From assembly GCA_964642165.1 (NCBI GenBank), contig CAZXOC010000092.1, positions 1-23,594 of the forward strand: DNA of 23,594 bases, in the 5' to 3' direction. The notes under the pieces are model-generated. The model saw nothing but the letters and a program-made list of their open reading frames with translations, was not told the DNA's origin and did no database searches. This stretch comes from CAYRVX01 sp964642165. GTDB taxonomy: Bacteria; Planctomycetota; Phycisphaerae; SM23-33. The translations under genes and the position numbers were made by a program. Of the stretch, positions 14,449-21,053 are shown piece after piece; position 1 is the first letter of the stretch; every line of letters begins with the position of its first letter.

Positions 14449-15147
14449 ATGGTGAGATTGCTGGTGAGATTGTCGGTCCTTGGCCTGTTGCTGGCCCCCG
14501 GCGGCTGCGATCGCACGCCGAAGTCGCCGAGCGCCGCCCCCCTGCCGACGACGGCGCCCGCCGCCCTGTTTGCCGGCGACAGCCTGGACGGCTGGAGCGT
14601 CAGCGACTGGTCGGACCTCCGCCGCCCCCAGCAGGTCGCCGGGGAGGCCTGGAAGGTGGATGGCGGCGTGCTGTCGGGCCTCGGGCGGCGAACGTGGCTG
14701 TTCTCCGAGGGCGAGTACGCCGACTTCGTCCTGTCGTTCGACGTCCGCATCTCGCGCGGCGCCAACGGCGGGGTGGGGCTGCGATTCCCGCCGGAGGGCG
14801 ACCCGGCCTACCGGGGGATGGAGCTCCAGGTCGTCGACCACGAGGTGTACTACGGCGGCCGCTCCCGCCCCGAGCAGCGGACCGGCTCGATCTACGACGA
14901 GATCGCCGCCGACGATGCGCCCGCGCCCGTCGAGCGGTGGACCGCGTGGCAGATCACCTGCAAGGGCCCCCGCGTGACCGTCGTCATCGACGGGCGAACG
15001 GTCCTCGACGCCGACCTGTCGCGCGAGACGAAGGCCCGCCAGCAGAAAGGCCCGCCGCTGGCCCAACGCCCCCTGCGGGGGCGCATCGGCTTCCAGAACC
15101 TGAGCAAGCGGATCACCTTCCGGAACCTGCGGATCCGGAAGCTGTAG
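14449..15147 (+). CDS. Exported DUF1080 (3-keto-disaccharide hydrolase-like) protein
   Basis: 232 residues; GGGAGGA ends 6 bases before the ATG. Residues 1-19 are a hydrophobic signal with a cysteine at C20 (LLLAPGGC). The lipobox is weak, since P and G replace the usual small/aliphatic residues, so lipoprotein status is uncertain. The rest is one concanavalin-like sandwich with the DUF1080 pattern: LFAGDSLDGW near 41, ANGGVGLRFP near 104, YRGMELQVVDHE near 124, GSIYDEIA near 146, a WTAWQITCKG strand with VVIDG, and the closing GRIGFQNLSKRITFRNLRI. Some family members cleave 3-keto-glycosides produced by Gfo/Idh/MocA-type oxidoreductases. One such oxidoreductase lies 5 kb away, but that link is inferred. 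A hairpin follows the stop. Confidence 0.9.
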   Translation: MVRLLVRLSVLGLLLAPGGCDRTPKSPSAAPLPTTAPAALFAGDSLDGWSVSDWSDLRRPQQVAGEAWKVDGGVLSGLGRRTWLFSEGEYADFVLSFDVRISRGANGGVGLRFPPEGDPAYRGMELQVVDHEVYYGGRSRPEQRTGSIYDEIAADDAPAPVERWTAWQITCKGPRVTVVIDGRTVLDADLSRETKARQQKGPPLAQRPLRGRIGFQNLSKRITFRNLRIRKL

Positions 15148-15156
15148 CCGCCGGGC

Positions 15157-15173
15157 GGCCGGGCGACCCGGCC
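15157..15173 (+). terminator. Hairpin after the DUF1080 gene
   Basis: GGCCGGG-CGA-CCCGGCC is a perfect 7-bp stem with a 3-base loop, beginning 10 bases after the stop. It is strong enough to pause RNA polymerase, but no T-tract follows. It could be a U-less terminator or a 3'-end stabiliser. Confidence 0.35.
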
Positions 15174-15217
15174 CGGGCAGGAACTCCGCCGCGGCCCGCC
15201 CGTCGAAACTGAGTGGC

Positions 15218-17017
15218 ATGATGAAGGGCGCGACGAACATCCGCCGTGTGCTTCTGGCGAGCCTGCTCGTGCTCGCGCAGGCATCGACCCTCCTGGCCCC
15301 GGACGTCTCGGTCGAGGAGGAGATCGCCACGCTGATCCGCGACCTGGGGGCAGGCTCCTACCAGGCTCGCGAGCGAGCCACGCGCCGTCTCTGGCAGATC
15401 GGCGCGCCGGCGGTGGCCGCCCTGGAGAAGGCCGCCCGGTGCGACGACCCCGAGGTCCGCACCCGCGCCGACCTGATCCTCCTGGACATCCGTGCCGGCA
15501 TCAAGCCGACCTGGCCCGAGGGGCTCATCGACCTGGCCCGCAGCATGGATGGCCGGCCGGAGGACGAGCGGCGAAATGCCCTCGAACGGATGGTCACGGA
15601 GCTGAAGGGCAAGGCGCTCGGGTTCCTCCTGGGGCGCCTGACGGCCGAGGTCGTGAAGGACCGGGCGCACGCCCTGGAGTGCATCAAGAAGCTCGCGGCG
15701 GCGGACGAGGGCACCTACCGGCGGGTCCTTGAGCTGCTCCCAAAGCCCGCCAACGACTACCAGGCCCAGGTGCTCGTCCTCGCCCGGGTCCACACGGGCA
15801 ACACGCTGGCGGCGCTCAAGCTCATGTCCACCTACGACGTCAACAGCCGGCAGCGCCGGGAGATCGTCACGAAGGCCGTCGAGAACATCCTCTCCCGGCT
15901 GGGGCGGTACGACTTCGACCGGGCGGCGAAGGAGGCGGCCGAGTTCGCCCGGGCGGCGCCTGCCGACGCCCGCTTCGCGTATCTCCACGCCGAGGCCGTC
16001 TCGGCGCTGGGCGACGACCGGCGCGCCGCGTCGCTGCGGGAGACGGCGCTGGCCCTGAACTCGAAGGCGGAGGCCCCGCATTACACGGCTGGGGAAATGC
16101 TCCAGCACAAGCTCGGGCGGCGCGGGCTGGCGGAGAAGGAGTGGAAGAAGATCCTCTCGATCCCGCCCGAGGGCAGGGTGTACGACATGAACGCCCACCT
16201 CCGCCTGCACTCGATCTACGCCGAGTGCGGGCTGCACGGCCGGGCGGCCGAGCACCTCAACAGCGCCGTGACGCTGATCGAGGACGCCAAGAAGGGCGGC
16301 GGGGGCGTCGGCATCGTCGGCGGCAGCATCGAGACGCTCCGCAAGCGGGTCGAGGACCTTCGCGCGAAGGCCCGCAGCCGCCCCCCCGGCGCCGGCGCGG
16401 CCGTGCGCGACAAGCGCCCGGACAAGCAGATCGACCTGGGCATCCAGGTCTCCGTCAAGGACGGCAAGCTGCGGAAGCTCCGCGAGGCCCTCGCGAAGGT
16501 GGCCGCCACGCTGACGATCAACGTCCAGCCGCGCGGCATCCGACTGTTCGAGAAGGGCGTCCTGGCGGTGCGCTACGACGCGGCCAGCCAGCAGGTCGGC
16601 GTGTACCTGAACGACAGCGCCTGCGGCAAGCCGGCGCCGCTGCGCCTGGGCGACAAGCCCGCGCGGATCGCCATCCGGTCGCTGGACTGCTGCTACATCT
16701 ACGAGGTGCCGCGCGGCGGAGGCCCCGCCAAGCTGATCGACCGGTTCGAGAAGGACTACCGGCTGAAGCTGCGCCCCGGCAACAAGATCGCCGCGTGCCG
16801 CGGCCTGGCCGTCACCATCAACGGCAAGGCCCACGCGTGGAAGGACCTGCTCGCGGGCGTGACGTTCGACTACCTGCCCGAGAAGCTCGCGATCGCCGTC
16901 GAGGGCACGCATCCGTCCGGCGAGCCGCTGAAGCTGAAGATCAACGTCACCCCCACCGACCCGCCCGTCAAGCCGCTGCGCCCGGCGACGTCGGCGCCGG
17001 CGCCCAAGGAGAAGTAG
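15218..17017 (+). CDS. Exported HEAT/TPR-like helical repeat protein
   Basis: 599 residues. Two ATGs stand in tandem (15218 and 15221), and no clear Shine-Dalgarno precedes them. Residues 1-28 look like a signal peptide (LLASLLVLAQAS). Residues about 34-95 form a HEAT-like pair of helices (LIRDLGAGSYQARERA, then GAPAVAALEKAA and EVRTRADLIL). About 95-390 is all-helical and TPR-like (ARAAPADARFAYLHAEAVS, EKEWKKIL). About 430-585 is a beta-rich tail with repeated KLKIN- and AVTINGK-type strands, ending in a Pro-rich stretch. No catalytic motif is seen. Such proteins are common in planctomycetes and usually left unnamed; a periplasmic scaffold role is plausible. Its N-terminal module is clearly related to that of the protein at 17569-18618. 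Confidence 0.8.
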   Translation: MMKGATNIRRVLLASLLVLAQASTLLAPDVSVEEEIATLIRDLGAGSYQARERATRRLWQIGAPAVAALEKAARCDDPEVRTRADLILLDIRAGIKPTWPEGLIDLARSMDGRPEDERRNALERMVTELKGKALGFLLGRLTAEVVKDRAHALECIKKLAAADEGTYRRVLELLPKPANDYQAQVLVLARVHTGNTLAALKLMSTYDVNSRQRREIVTKAVENILSRLGRYDFDRAAKEAAEFARAAPADARFAYLHAEAVSALGDDRRAASLRETALALNSKAEAPHYTAGEMLQHKLGRRGLAEKEWKKILSIPPEGRVYDMNAHLRLHSIYAECGLHGRAAEHLNSAVTLIEDAKKGGGGVGIVGGSIETLRKRVEDLRAKARSRPPGAGAAVRDKRPDKQIDLGIQVSVKDGKLRKLREALAKVAATLTINVQPRGIRLFEKGVLAVRYDAASQQVGVYLNDSACGKPAPLRLGDKPARIAIRSLDCCYIYEVPRGGGPAKLIDRFEKDYRLKLRPGNKIAACRGLAVTINGKAHAWKDLLAGVTFDYLPEKLAIAVEGTHPSGEPLKLKINVTPTDPPVKPLRPATSAPAPKEK

Positions 17018-17050
17018 CCTCGCCGCCGACGGCGCGGCTGCCCCTGTTCC

Positions 17051-17515
17051 CTAGCCGCCTCCCGGCGGCTTGAGCCACTCGTAGAGCCGGTAGTGCTCGC
17101 CGTCCATGCCGACGGCCTCGTAGGCCCGCCGGGCCGCCGCGTTGGCCTTCTCCACGTACAGGCGCAGGCCCTTGAGCGACTCGTCGGCCTCCACCACGCC
17201 CCGCAGGTGCTCGTAGAGGGCGCGGAACACGCCGCGGCGGCGATGGTCCGGCCGCACGTACAGCGAGTGGATCCACAGCACCGTCCCGTTGCGCCAGTCG
17301 GACCATTCCGGCAGGACGAGCAGGCAGCCCACCACGTCGCCGTCCGCTTCCGCCAGCCAGTACCGCCCGATGGACGGCTCGTCGAAGACCCGCCGCACGC
17401 CGCGCGCGACCGTCTCGCGGTCCAGCTCCAGGCCTTCGGACTCCGCCGCCATGCGGAGCTGGCAGTCGACGATCGTCTCGATGTCCGCCGGCTTCCCCGG
17501 CCGAATGTCGATCAT
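17051..17515 (-). CDS. GNAT family N-acetyltransferase
   Basis: 154 residues, a single compact GNAT fold and normal length for the family. It begins MIDIRPGKPADIETI, typical of the first strand and helix. The acetyl-CoA binding motif is VRPDHRRRGVFRALYEHL (87-104), with the RRRGVF pyrophosphate loop. The C-terminal strand VEKANAAARRAYEAVGM (121-137) is the classic region where a bulge meets the substrate. It is cytoplasmic, unlike most neighbours. It starts 53 bases after the HEAT-like gene on the same strand and probably depends on that transcript; the ATG at 17515 has no convincing ribosome binding site, which also suggests coupling. The acceptor substrate cannot be read from sequence. Confidence 0.9.
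   Translation of the reverse strand: MIDIRPGKPADIETIVDCQLRMAAESEGLELDRETVARGVRRVFDEPSIGRYWLAEADGDVVGCLLVLPEWSDWRNGTVLWIHSLYVRPDHRRRGVFRALYEHLRGVVEADESLKGLRLYVEKANAAARRAYEAVGMDGEHYRLYEWLKPPGGG
17053..17070. terminator. Hairpin at a convergent gene junction
   Basis: AGCCGCC-TCCC-GGCGGCT is a perfect 7-bp stem with a 4-base loop. It overlaps the last codons and stop of the GNAT gene, 36 bases beyond the stop of the converging plus-strand gene. Its position suits a bidirectional terminator, but the U-tract is missing on both strands. Confidence 0.3.
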
Positions 17516-17568
17516 CTGCAAACGGGAAACGACAGCGATTCGCCCACGCCCGGCGCGGGGCGGGACGG

Positions 17569-18618
17569 CTACTTCAACAGCCCCTTTCGGGCTTCCGCGA
17601 TCTTCTCTCGCGCCGCTTCGAGCTGCTTGGCGAGCGCGGCGATCTCCTCGGCGCTCAGCTTGCCCTTCTCGGCGGCCTTGAGCTTCTCGATGGTCTTGCC
17701 CAGCTCGTCCAGCGCCTCGTGCAGCAGCTTCGCGCTGCTGCGCAGGTTCCGCCGGGGCCGGGCCGCCCGCGCCACGCCCGCAGGCGCGATGCGTTGGGGC
17801 CGGACGGCCCGCGCCACGCCGAGGTTCCCGAGGTTCACCACGAAGCCCGCCCCCTGCCGCTTGGCGTACTTCTCGTAGAGCTTGTGGGCCTCGGGGTGCT
17901 TCGTTCTCAGCTCGGCGGCGGTAGCGGCCTTGTACTCCTTGGGCTTGGGCTTCTTGTCGCCCTGGGGCTTCTCGGCCACCCGGACCGTGATGCCGCCCTT
18001 GCCCTCGGTGATGCGGATCGTGCGGCCGTTCTCCGTGACGTCGATCTGCTTCTCTCCGTTGGTCGTGCTGACGCTCATCCGGATGGCATTCGCCCCGCCG
18101 GCCGCGACGCCAGCTATCTGCATCCGCGCGGCGAGCAGTTGCCGGAGCCTCGCCTCGCGCGCGTCCATGGGCCTGCGTTTGGGTTGGGCCTGCTCGAGCG
18201 CCCGCTGTGCCTGCTTGCCGGCCTCGTGGCTCTCGTCGGCGGCGAGCTTCTTCAGGGCGGCCTTGGCGGCCTCGGCGGTCGCCTCGTCCTTGGAGCCCAT
18301 CAGGGCCTTCAGGACCGAGACGCCGCGGATGGTGACCTCGAGGCTGTCGCCCTTGGCGACCTGGGCGACGGGTGCGACGGCCGGCGCGCCCGCCTGGATG
18401 AGCCTCTCGACGGCCCGGTCGCGAAGCGAGGCACGATCGGCCCCCAGGTCCCGGACCCACTGCTGGATCTGCTCTGCCGTTGCGGCGGCGCCGGAAGGCG
18501 CGGCCTTGGCCGGCGTGGCGCCCTGCGCCTTGTGGGCAGCCTGGTCGCTTTCGGCGACGACCCACCCCGCCAGCAGCAGGATCACCGCCGACACGACCGT
18601 CGCGCGCTTCGCAAGCAT
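17569..18618 (-). CDS. Exported HEAT-like protein with C-terminal coiled coil
   Basis: 349 residues. GAAGGAGG lies just before the ATG at 18618. Residues 1-22 are a signal peptide (VVSAVILLLAGWVVA). Residues about 47-135 are a HEAT-like module (WVRDLGADRASLRDRA, then GAPAVAPVAQVAK and LEVTIRGVSVL). About 165-250 is a beta segment (ISVTTNGEK-like strands, then DVTENGRTIRITEGKGGITVRV) followed by ELRTKHPEAHKLYEKY. About 255-285 carries a short internal duplication, and 290-349 is a charged coiled coil. The layout resembles planctomycete proteins that carry a KHPEAxKLYEKY segment after a beta unit; their function is unknown. It lies between the RAYT gene (25 bases upstream) and the GNAT gene on the same strand. 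Confidence 0.82.
   Translation of the reverse strand: MLAKRATVVSAVILLLAGWVVAESDQAAHKAQGATPAKAAPSGAAATAEQIQQWVRDLGADRASLRDRAVERLIQAGAPAVAPVAQVAKGDSLEVTIRGVSVLKALMGSKDEATAEAAKAALKKLAADESHEAGKQAQRALEQAQPKRRPMDAREARLRQLLAARMQIAGVAAGGANAIRMSVSTTNGEKQIDVTENGRTIRITEGKGGITVRVAEKPQGDKKPKPKEYKAATAAELRTKHPEAHKLYEKYAKRQGAGFVVNLGNLGVARAVRPQRIAPAGVARAARPRRNLRSSAKLLHEALDELGKTIEKLKAAEKGKLSAEEIAALAKQLEAAREKIAEARKGLLK
17754..17820 (-). repeat. 42-bp-spaced internal duplication in the HEAT-like gene
   Basis: A 25-base segment at 17754-17778 recurs at 17796-17820 with three mismatches. At protein level this gives GVARAVRPQR and GVARAARPRR, 14 residues apart, in a basic region before the coiled coil. It is a small local duplication rather than a domain. 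Confidence 0.7.
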
Positions 18619-18634
18619 GTGCGGCCTCCTTCGA

Positions 18635-18663
18635 GAAGGGCTGCTAGCCGCTGCCAGCCCTTC
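18635..18663. repeat. Hairpin across the RAYT stop codon
   Basis: GAAGGGCTG (18635-18643) and CAGCCCTTC (18655-18663) form a perfect 9-bp stem around an 11-base loop that contains the TAG stop of the transposase gene. It may terminate the transposase transcript or be a REP-like sequence recognised by the protein. No T-tract is present, and no second copy was found in the window. Confidence 0.4.
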
Positions 18664-19324
18664 TGCGTTTCTTTGGCGGCCGGCCGATGGGCAGGACGTG
18701 CAGTCGCCGGCCGGTGCGACGCTCCAGGCGCTTCACGAACGACTCGCTGCCCGCCGGACGGCCCGTCCGCGTGCGCAGGCGCAGGCGCCGCACCATCTCC
18801 TCGCCCTCGCGGCCGCGCAGCCACCTCGCCCAGCTCGTCAGCCACGCCGGCGGCTTCAGCTCCGCCAGGAGCGGGTCTTCCCGCAGCCCGCAGTGGGCGG
18901 CCGCGCTCGACCACTCGTAGTCCCGGGCGCGCTGGACGAGCCCGGCCCGCACGGGGTTGCGCTCCACGAAGCGGATCGCCGCCCAGAGGTGCTCGTCGTC
19001 CAGGGGACAGGAGGAGAACCGCCCCTGCCACAGCAGGCCGCTGACGCCCAGCCGGCGGTTCAGCTCCTGGGAGTAGCGGAGGTTCACGGGCTTGAGCGCC
19101 CCGGCCAGCGAGGCCGCCGTCTTCGGCACGGCGACCAGGTGGACGTGGTCGGCCATCAGGCAGTACGCCTGGATCGCCAGCCCGTGCATCGGCGCGTACT
19201 GGGCCAGCAGCTCCAGGTACCGCTGCCAGTCGGCCTTGCGGCGGAACGCCTTCTCCCCTCGATTGCTCTGCCGCATCACGTGGTGCGGCACGCCGGGAAT
19301 CACCACTCTGGCTATGCGAGACAT
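18644..19324 (-). CDS. RAYT-type (REP-associated, IS200/IS605-like) transposase, atypical active site
   Basis: 226 residues from the ATG at 19324 (AGGGG upstream); an in-frame start 12 codons earlier (19360) is possible but less likely. The Y1 HUH fold is plain: PGVPHHVMRQSNRGEKAF at the N-terminus, the metal-binding HUH motif MADHVHLV (H60, H62), GLLWQGRFSSCPL (97-109) and the conserved ERNPVRAGLV block (121-130) followed by DYEWSSAAAH. RAYTs are single-copy housekeeping relatives of IS200/IS605 transposases that act on REP palindromes. The nucleophilic tyrosine normally lies four residues before the N of NPVRA; here that residue is F119, with TTC in the DNA. The catalytic state is therefore doubtful. 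The basic tail RPPKKRRRAGSG may contact DNA. Confidence 0.92.
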   Translation of the reverse strand: MSRIARVVIPGVPHHVMRQSNRGEKAFRRKADWQRYLELLAQYAPMHGLAIQAYCLMADHVHLVAVPKTAASLAGALKPVNLRYSQELNRRLGVSGLLWQGRFSSCPLDDEHLWAAIRFVERNPVRAGLVQRARDYEWSSAAAHCGLREDPLLAELKPPAWLTSWARWLRGREGEEMVRRLRLRTRTGRPAGSESFVKRLERRTGRRLHVLPIGRPPKKRRRAGSG

Positions 19325-19331
19325 GATCCCC

Positions 19332-19360
19332 TTCGTACCGCGCCGGGCTCGGGCTGTCAA
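19332..19360 (-). promoter_or_regulatory. Possible promoter of the RAYT gene
   Basis: Minus-strand TTGACA (19360-19355, 6/6) and TACGAA (19337-19332, 3/6) are separated by exactly 17 bases. The -10 box ends 7 bases before the ATG, so transcription would start at or next to the start codon and give a leaderless or nearly leaderless mRNA. This would fit low-level expression of a transposase, but the weak -10 keeps it tentative. Confidence 0.35.
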
Positions 19361-19428
19361 GCAACGAGGGATGCGTCCCGGCTTATGACGGGCAGGTCAC
19401 CTGGGCCCCGACGCGCGGCGAACCGCCG

Positions 19429-20784
19429 TCACACCACCTCCGGGATCTCGTAGCCCTTGCGGTACGGCGGCTTGAGGAGGCGGTTGGCGCCGTCGTGGTC
19501 GAAGCGGTTGGCCTTGGCGTCGTAGCGCAGCGCGATGTTGCCGACGCGGTGGGCGATGTTGCCCATGTGCAAGGCCACGTTGCTGGCGTGCGCGATCGCG
19601 ACGTCGGCGGTCGGGGCCTTGCGGCTCTTGACGCACGCCAGGAAGTTGCGGTAGTGCGGCTCGTCGGCCACCCGGCCGTACATCTTCTCCGCCAGCTTGC
19701 CGCCGGACTTCTGCACGATCCACCCGCCGCCGTGGCGCCCGATCGTCATCATCAGCTCCGAGCCGTACAGCTCGATCCGCGTGGCGTTGTGCGTCCAGTA
19801 CGGCAGGACGTCGTTGCGGCGGATCGTGCCGGTGGTCTTGAGCATGTAGCGCGGGTAGCCGGTGACCTCGCAGGTCATCACGAAGGTGCCGAAGTCCCAA
19901 CTGACGACCTGCACGTCCGGGCGCTGGGAGTCGTCGCCGCGGTGAACGTAGCGCCCGCCGAGGGCCCGCACGCTCGTGGGCACCGGCGGGTCGCCCATCA
20001 GCATCAACGCCAGGTCGAGCTGGTGGATGCCGTCGTCGGCCATGTCCCCCCCGCTGAAGTCCCAGAACTGGTGCCACCCGCCGTGAAAGATGTGCCCGTG
20101 GTAGGGGCGATTCGGGGCCTTGCCGAGCCACTGGTCCCAGTCGAAACCCTTGGGGCACGTGCCGGGCTTGCCCAGCTTGAACGGCCCGCCGGACTTCATG
20201 TTGTAGACCTTCACCAGGCCGATCTTGCCCAGCTTGCCGCTGCGGACGTACTCCAGCGCCGCCAGGTTGTACGGGGCCGAGCGGTTCTGCGTGCCCACCT
20301 GGACGATGCGCTTGTACTTCCTGGCGGCCTCGACCATCTTGCCGCTCTCCCAGATGTTGTGGGAGTGGGGCTTCTCGACGTAGACGTCCTTTTCGGCCTG
20401 GCAGGCGCGGATGGTGGCCGGGGCGTGCCAGTGGTCCGGCGTGGAGACGACGACGGCGTCGACGTCCTTGGCGGCGTAGACCTGGTCCATGTCCCCGACG
20501 AGCCTGGGCACGCTCTTCTGGACCTGCGAGAGGAACTGCCAGGAGCTCTTGAGGCGATCCGCGTGGAGGTCGCAGAGGTACGTCAGGTTCGCCCCCAGCT
20601 CGATCAGGCCTCGCGTGACGTAGCGGCCGCGGCCGCCGCAGCCGATCATCGCCAGGTTCACGCGCTCGTTGGCGCCCCGGACCCTCTCGGCGCCGGCGGC
20701 CGTCAGCGCCCGCCAGCCCACCGCCGCGCCGGCGGCGGCCTGGCCCGAGTTCCTCAGGAAAGCCCTTCGTGTCGTTCGCTGCAT
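19429..20784 (-). CDS. Tat-exported Gfo/Idh/MocA family oxidoreductase
   Basis: 451 residues; AAAGGAGAT lies upstream of the ATG at 20784. The N-terminus TTRRAFLRN (R6-R7) followed by a hydrophobic stretch is a twin-arginine signal, fitting an enzyme exported folded with its cofactor. The Rossmann domain has MIGCGGRG (46-53) for NAD(P). VVVSTPDHWHAP (111-122) and VEKPHSHN (136-143) contain the family's EKP lysine (K138). The C-terminal alpha/beta domain has GGDMADDGIHQLDLALML, with the conserved DxxxH. Family members oxidise, reduce or rearrange sugars and inositols; this Tat-linked group is very abundant in planctomycetes. It is transcribed away from the PQQ-like gene across a 269-base intergenic region in which I see no good promoter hexamers. 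The substrate is unknown. Confidence 0.93.
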   Translation of the reverse strand: MQRTTRRAFLRNSGQAAAGAAVGWRALTAAGAERVRGANERVNLAMIGCGGRGRYVTRGLIELGANLTYLCDLHADRLKSSWQFLSQVQKSVPRLVGDMDQVYAAKDVDAVVVSTPDHWHAPATIRACQAEKDVYVEKPHSHNIWESGKMVEAARKYKRIVQVGTQNRSAPYNLAALEYVRSGKLGKIGLVKVYNMKSGGPFKLGKPGTCPKGFDWDQWLGKAPNRPYHGHIFHGGWHQFWDFSGGDMADDGIHQLDLALMLMGDPPVPTSVRALGGRYVHRGDDSQRPDVQVVSWDFGTFVMTCEVTGYPRYMLKTTGTIRRNDVLPYWTHNATRIELYGSELMMTIGRHGGGWIVQKSGGKLAEKMYGRVADEPHYRNFLACVKSRKAPTADVAIAHASNVALHMGNIAHRVGNIALRYDAKANRFDHDGANRLLKPPYRKGYEIPEVV

Positions 20785-21053
20785 CGTGCGATCTCCTTTG
20801 CTGCCGCGTGCCGGGCGAGCCCTGCCCCGCGCGCACGGCAGGTGCCCTCGCGCGTGTCGGTTTCCGTCCCGGACAGCCTAGCACGAAGTCGACGCCGAAT
20901 CGATCCCCCAGGCCGCCAGGATTGGGGTTCCCCTTCCCGCGCCTCCGGGTTACATGAAGGAGGGACCCGCGGCCACGCGCGGTTCTGCCGGCTCCTGTGG
21001 AGAGCCCCGGGCGTCTCCGCGCCGGCGATCCCCCGGGCCGCCGGTAGGAAGCG

